Assembly (NCBI GenBank): GCA_041674345.1
Contig: JBAYVY010000200.1
Coordinates: 1 to 6,856 of the forward strand
Origin: JBAYVY01 sp041674345
GTDB taxonomy: Bacteria > Planctomycetota > Phycisphaerae > Phycisphaerales > Zrk34
Direction of reading: 5' to 3'
DNA length: 6,856 nucleotides
This document shows, piece after piece, positions 5,223 to 6,856 of the stretch (its first letter is position 1; each line of letters opens with the position of its first letter). A model generated the notes under the pieces. It was not told the DNA's origin. It saw only the letters and a program-made list of their open reading frames with translations, and made no database searches. The position numbers and the translations under genes were made by a program.

Positions 5223-6158
5223 ATGCCCAATCTACACAAAGCCAACTTGTTGCAACAACTACAAGAGCGATTCGGCGAACTGCGAAAAATGCCTGAAAGC
5301 CAATCATTATTTATTATTGGTGAAGATGCAGCTCGCATTTATTACCGCTACTCGAAGTTGCATGATGAACGCCGTACTTTTTTTGGATTGCGCGAGGTAG
5401 ATTTAAGGCGATTAGAAGGCCATAACAGTTTCCTTTGCCTGCAACTGGATGATGGCTCTGACCCGATCTTCATCCCCTATTCTGATTTTGAAGAAGTCTT
5501 CCATGCAACAGAACCAGCCAACGATGGGCAATATAAGGTGCAGTTGTATTTGACGGAACAAACCAAGGAACTTTATATCGCTCGACAAGGTAGATTTAGT
5601 GTTGAAGGTTTCATTTGTTTTGACTCTCTACAACGAAGTTTGAATGAGGGGCACCTGAATGATTATCAGGCATTATCGCACTACCAAGTGCAAACACTGC
5701 TAGCCGGGATCGGACATTGCAAGGGGCATCAAGTGTGGATACCCGACCACGATACAGGACGACTGGATTGGTCTATCACCGACCAGTTTCAGTTGTGCAA
5801 GGCATTGCCCAACGGGTTTGAAAAAGTGGCGGCGATTTTGGCAGAGATCGACGTCGTTTGGATCAACGCTGGTGCTACTCGTATTGAAGCTCTCTTTGAA
5901 GTCGAACATTCAACACCTATTTATTCCGGCCTTCTACGGTTCAATGACCTCTTGCTTACCGCACCGAGTCTATCCCGATTCTCGATCGTCTCGAATGACA
6001 CACGACGCGCACTTTTTTCCCGACAGATGTACCGCCCAACATTTAAGAAAAGCGGATTATCCGACCTCGTGAGTTTTCTTGAGTATCCAAATGTCTTTGA
6101 CTGGCACGAACGTCTCGTTCGCGGAGAACATACCGATGCCACGCAAAATATCAAATAA
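5223..6158 (+). CDS. Putative PD-(D/E)XK restriction endonuclease
   Basis: A 311-residue protein, probably the restriction enzyme partner of the adjacent methyltransferase stub. The C-terminal half has the order expected of a PD-(D/E)XK nuclease: a helix VQTLLAGIGHCKGHQVWIPD (156-175), then IDVVWINAGATR (209-220) with D210, then the strand LFEVEHSTPIYSGLLR (224-239) with E226-x-E228, then FSIVSND (253-259) and RPTF (271-274). Acidic residues D210, E226 and E228 are the likely metal ligands; the position usually held by lysine is filled by E228 followed by H229. Residues 30-130 form a separate domain (YYRYSKLHDERRTFFGLREVDLRRL, GQYKVQLYLTEQTKELYIARQGR), perhaps for DNA recognition. I recognise this arrangement from proteins beside beta-type methyltransferases but cannot name the specificity. 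The gene is AT-richer than its flanks and has no stop or frameshift, so it looks intact. A DNA-repair or defence nuclease outside restriction-modification remains possible. Confidence 0.6.
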   Translation: MPNLHKANLLQQLQERFGELRKMPESQSLFIIGEDAARIYYRYSKLHDERRTFFGLREVDLRRLEGHNSFLCLQLDDGSDPIFIPYSDFEEVFHATEPANDGQYKVQLYLTEQTKELYIARQGRFSVEGFICFDSLQRSLNEGHLNDYQALSHYQVQTLLAGIGHCKGHQVWIPDHDTGRLDWSITDQFQLCKALPNGFEKVAAILAEIDVVWINAGATRIEALFEVEHSTPIYSGLLRFNDLLLTAPSLSRFSIVSNDTRRALFSRQMYRPTFKKSGLSDLVSFLEYPNVFDWHERLVRGEHTDATQNIK

Positions 6159-6321
6159 GGTCTTTGTCGTTGTGCAAGTGATGGCCGGTGTAGCCGTAGA
6201 TGCCCATTGTTTTTGCAATATGCGAGTTGCGGAGAAATTCGCTAAAAAATCGCGATTGGAGTGCGACGAGAATGATGACGATGTGCAAATCTTCGAGGCG
6301 ACTGTTCAAGATGATAGCTGA
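6136..6321 (+). CDS. Small acidic protein overlapping the end of the nuclease gene
   Basis: I cannot name this 61-residue protein. The ATG at 6136 lies inside the last 23 bases of the nuclease gene, in another frame, with GGAG (6123-6126) 9 bases upstream, which points to translational coupling. The sequence has a basic start (MPRKISNK), a hydrophobic strand VFVVVQVMAGVAVDAHCF (9-26), a basic helix NMRVAEKFAKKSR (28-40) and an acidic stretch CDENDDDVQIFE (43-54). The strand-helix-strand pattern and acidic tail fit a small folded protein. It could be read from the upstream ATG at 6079, but then it would overlap the nuclease by 80 bases without a ribosome site. Its place in the cluster suggests a role with the nuclease, such as control or inhibition, but nothing in the sequence proves that. 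Confidence 0.6.
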   Translation: MPRKISNKVFVVVQVMAGVAVDAHCFCNMRVAEKFAKKSRLECDENDDDVQIFEATVQDDS

Positions 6322-6384
6322 TAAAACTACAATGCGTAACAACGAACTTGTCCGACATCGACATCCCGGTACTTATTCTTGGAA

Positions 6385-6413
6385 TCGACGTATAACCCTG
6401 CCAACAGCATAAA
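6385..6413 (+). promoter_or_regulatory. Weak candidate promoter of the acetyltransferase remnant
   Basis: TCGACG (6385-6390) and CATAAA (6408-6413) each match consensus at 4 of 6 positions with a 17-base spacer. The -10 ends 6 bases before the ATG at 6420, so an mRNA from it would be leaderless. No ribosome binding site precedes that ATG, which is the main support. The remainder of the 98-base spacer shows nothing else recognisable. Confidence 0.25.
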
Positions 6414-6419
6414 CCCGCG

Positions 6420-6815
6420 ATGAAGATTATTGATTGCGATAACGCCCATGCCGAAGCGATACTGGCGATCTTCAATGAAGCCATCGTCAATTCAACGGCG
6501 TTGTACGATTACAAGCCGCGGACGATGGAGATGATGGCGGCGTGGTTCGGGGCGAAACGGCGCGGGAATTACCCGGCGATCGGGCTGATATCGGAAAACG
6601 ACGGCGAGTTATTGGGATTCGCCAGTTACGGCATTTTCCGGGGGTTCGCGGCTTACCAATACACCGTGGAACATTCACTCTACGTCGCGGCGAATCATCG
6701 CGGACGCGGGTTGGGCAAGGTGCTTCTGAAAGAACGTATGCGTCCGGTGAAGCACAGGTTGCCGCAGGATTGCGGAGAAGCGCGGTCGTTTCGGCGGAGC
6801 GAGCCGAGCAGTTGA
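6420..6815 (+). pseudogene. GNAT acetyltransferase of the PAT/YncA type, C-terminally truncated or disrupted
   Basis: Family members transfer acetyl from acetyl-CoA to small amines such as phosphinothricin or methionine sulfoximine. The first 105 residues are a convincing match: AILAIFNEAIVNSTALYDYKP (13-33), GELLGFASYGIFRGFAAYQYTVEHSLYV (62-89) with E84 at the family's conserved TVE position, and the acetyl-CoA loop HRGRGLGKVLL (93-103). After KE (104-105, ending at 6734) the expected helix and the strand-helix block carrying N-A-A-S and H-x-K-x-G-F are missing. The frame instead continues with 26 arginine-rich residues lacking homology and stops at 6813. The total of 131 residues compares with about 165-180 in the family. 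Neither alternative frame restores the C terminus within the window. The product probably does not fold. GC content here returns to that of the chromosome. Confidence 0.7.
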
Positions 6816-6856
6816 TGGTGAAGAACGGGTTTTCGGCGCAGCGTGCCCGTGATTTC
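6735..6856. other. Unexplained sequence after the acetyltransferase breakpoint
   Basis: From about 6735 to the window end the sequence is no longer acetyltransferase. One plus-strand frame (starting at 6737) is open to the edge and reads YASGEAQVAAGLRRS, later AERAEQLMVKNGFSAQ. I do not recognise it. Two short stems can be drawn, CCGCA/TGCGG (near 6762-6775) and ACGGG/CCCGT (near 6825-6850). It may be the end of a mobile element, a second gene fragment, or an assembly join. Confidence 0.3.

Noticed and set aside
5209..5400. 63-codon frame starting inside the nuclease leader
   Set aside because: Its ATG touches the AGGAGG with no spacer, and its protein has no family features while overlapping the longer nuclease frame.
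6322..6419. Integron attC-type recombination site between small cassettes
   Set aside because: Cassette-like small genes made this worth checking, but no paired GTTRRRY/RYYYAAC core sites or imperfect palindrome of attC form were found.
6735..6856. 5' end of a group II intron inserted in the acetyltransferase
   Set aside because: Structured GC-rich sequence after a clean break suggested it, but the expected GTGYG start is absent at the junction and no intron-encoded protein is visible.

Overview
The window looks like a piece of chromosome from a GC-rich environmental bacterium, probably a member of the Planctomycetota. That placement is inferred and is weak. It rests on the GC-rich third codon positions, a metal-dependent L-rhamnose isomerase of the Pseudomonas stutzeri/RhaI type next to a rhamnulokinase, spacers filled with short heptad repeats, and weakly marked promoters. 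There is no rRNA, tRNA, CRISPR array or complete insertion sequence.

Left third (1-1840, minus strand): a rhamnose catabolic operon. rhaI (L-rhamnose to L-rhamnulose) is transcribed first and rhaB (L-rhamnulose to L-rhamnulose 1-phosphate) second, running off the left edge. The 205-base spacer between them is almost filled by a 165-base imperfect inverted repeat. Any aldolase (rhaD), transporter or regulator must lie outside the window.

Middle (1841-4889, plus strand): a MATE-family multidrug/Na+ antiporter, a gamma-class carbonic anhydrase-like hexapeptide protein, and pdxJ (pyridoxine 5'-phosphate synthase). rhaI and the MATE gene diverge from one 30-base segment in which each strand's -35 hexamer coincides with the other strand's -10 hexamer. 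Three stretches in the two spacers between these plus-strand genes carry tandem 7-base repeats of different sequence. One pair of them forms a 17-bp perfect hairpin.

Right third (4890-6419, plus strand): an island that is visibly AT-richer than its surroundings (for example 37% GC at 5281-5340 against 67% at 4621-4680). It holds the N-terminal stub of a beta-type DNA methyltransferase that ends soon after its SPPY motif, then a complete 311-residue PD-(D/E)XK-like putative restriction endonuclease, then an overlapping 61-residue acidic small protein. This looks like a restriction-modification locus that lost its methyltransferase but kept the nuclease reading frame and its ribosome binding site. 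It is the most unusual part of the window.

Right end (6420-6856): a GNAT acetyltransferase of the PAT/YncA type that loses homology after about residue 105. The remaining 122 bases are unexplained and may mark an insertion, a deletion junction or an assembly join.
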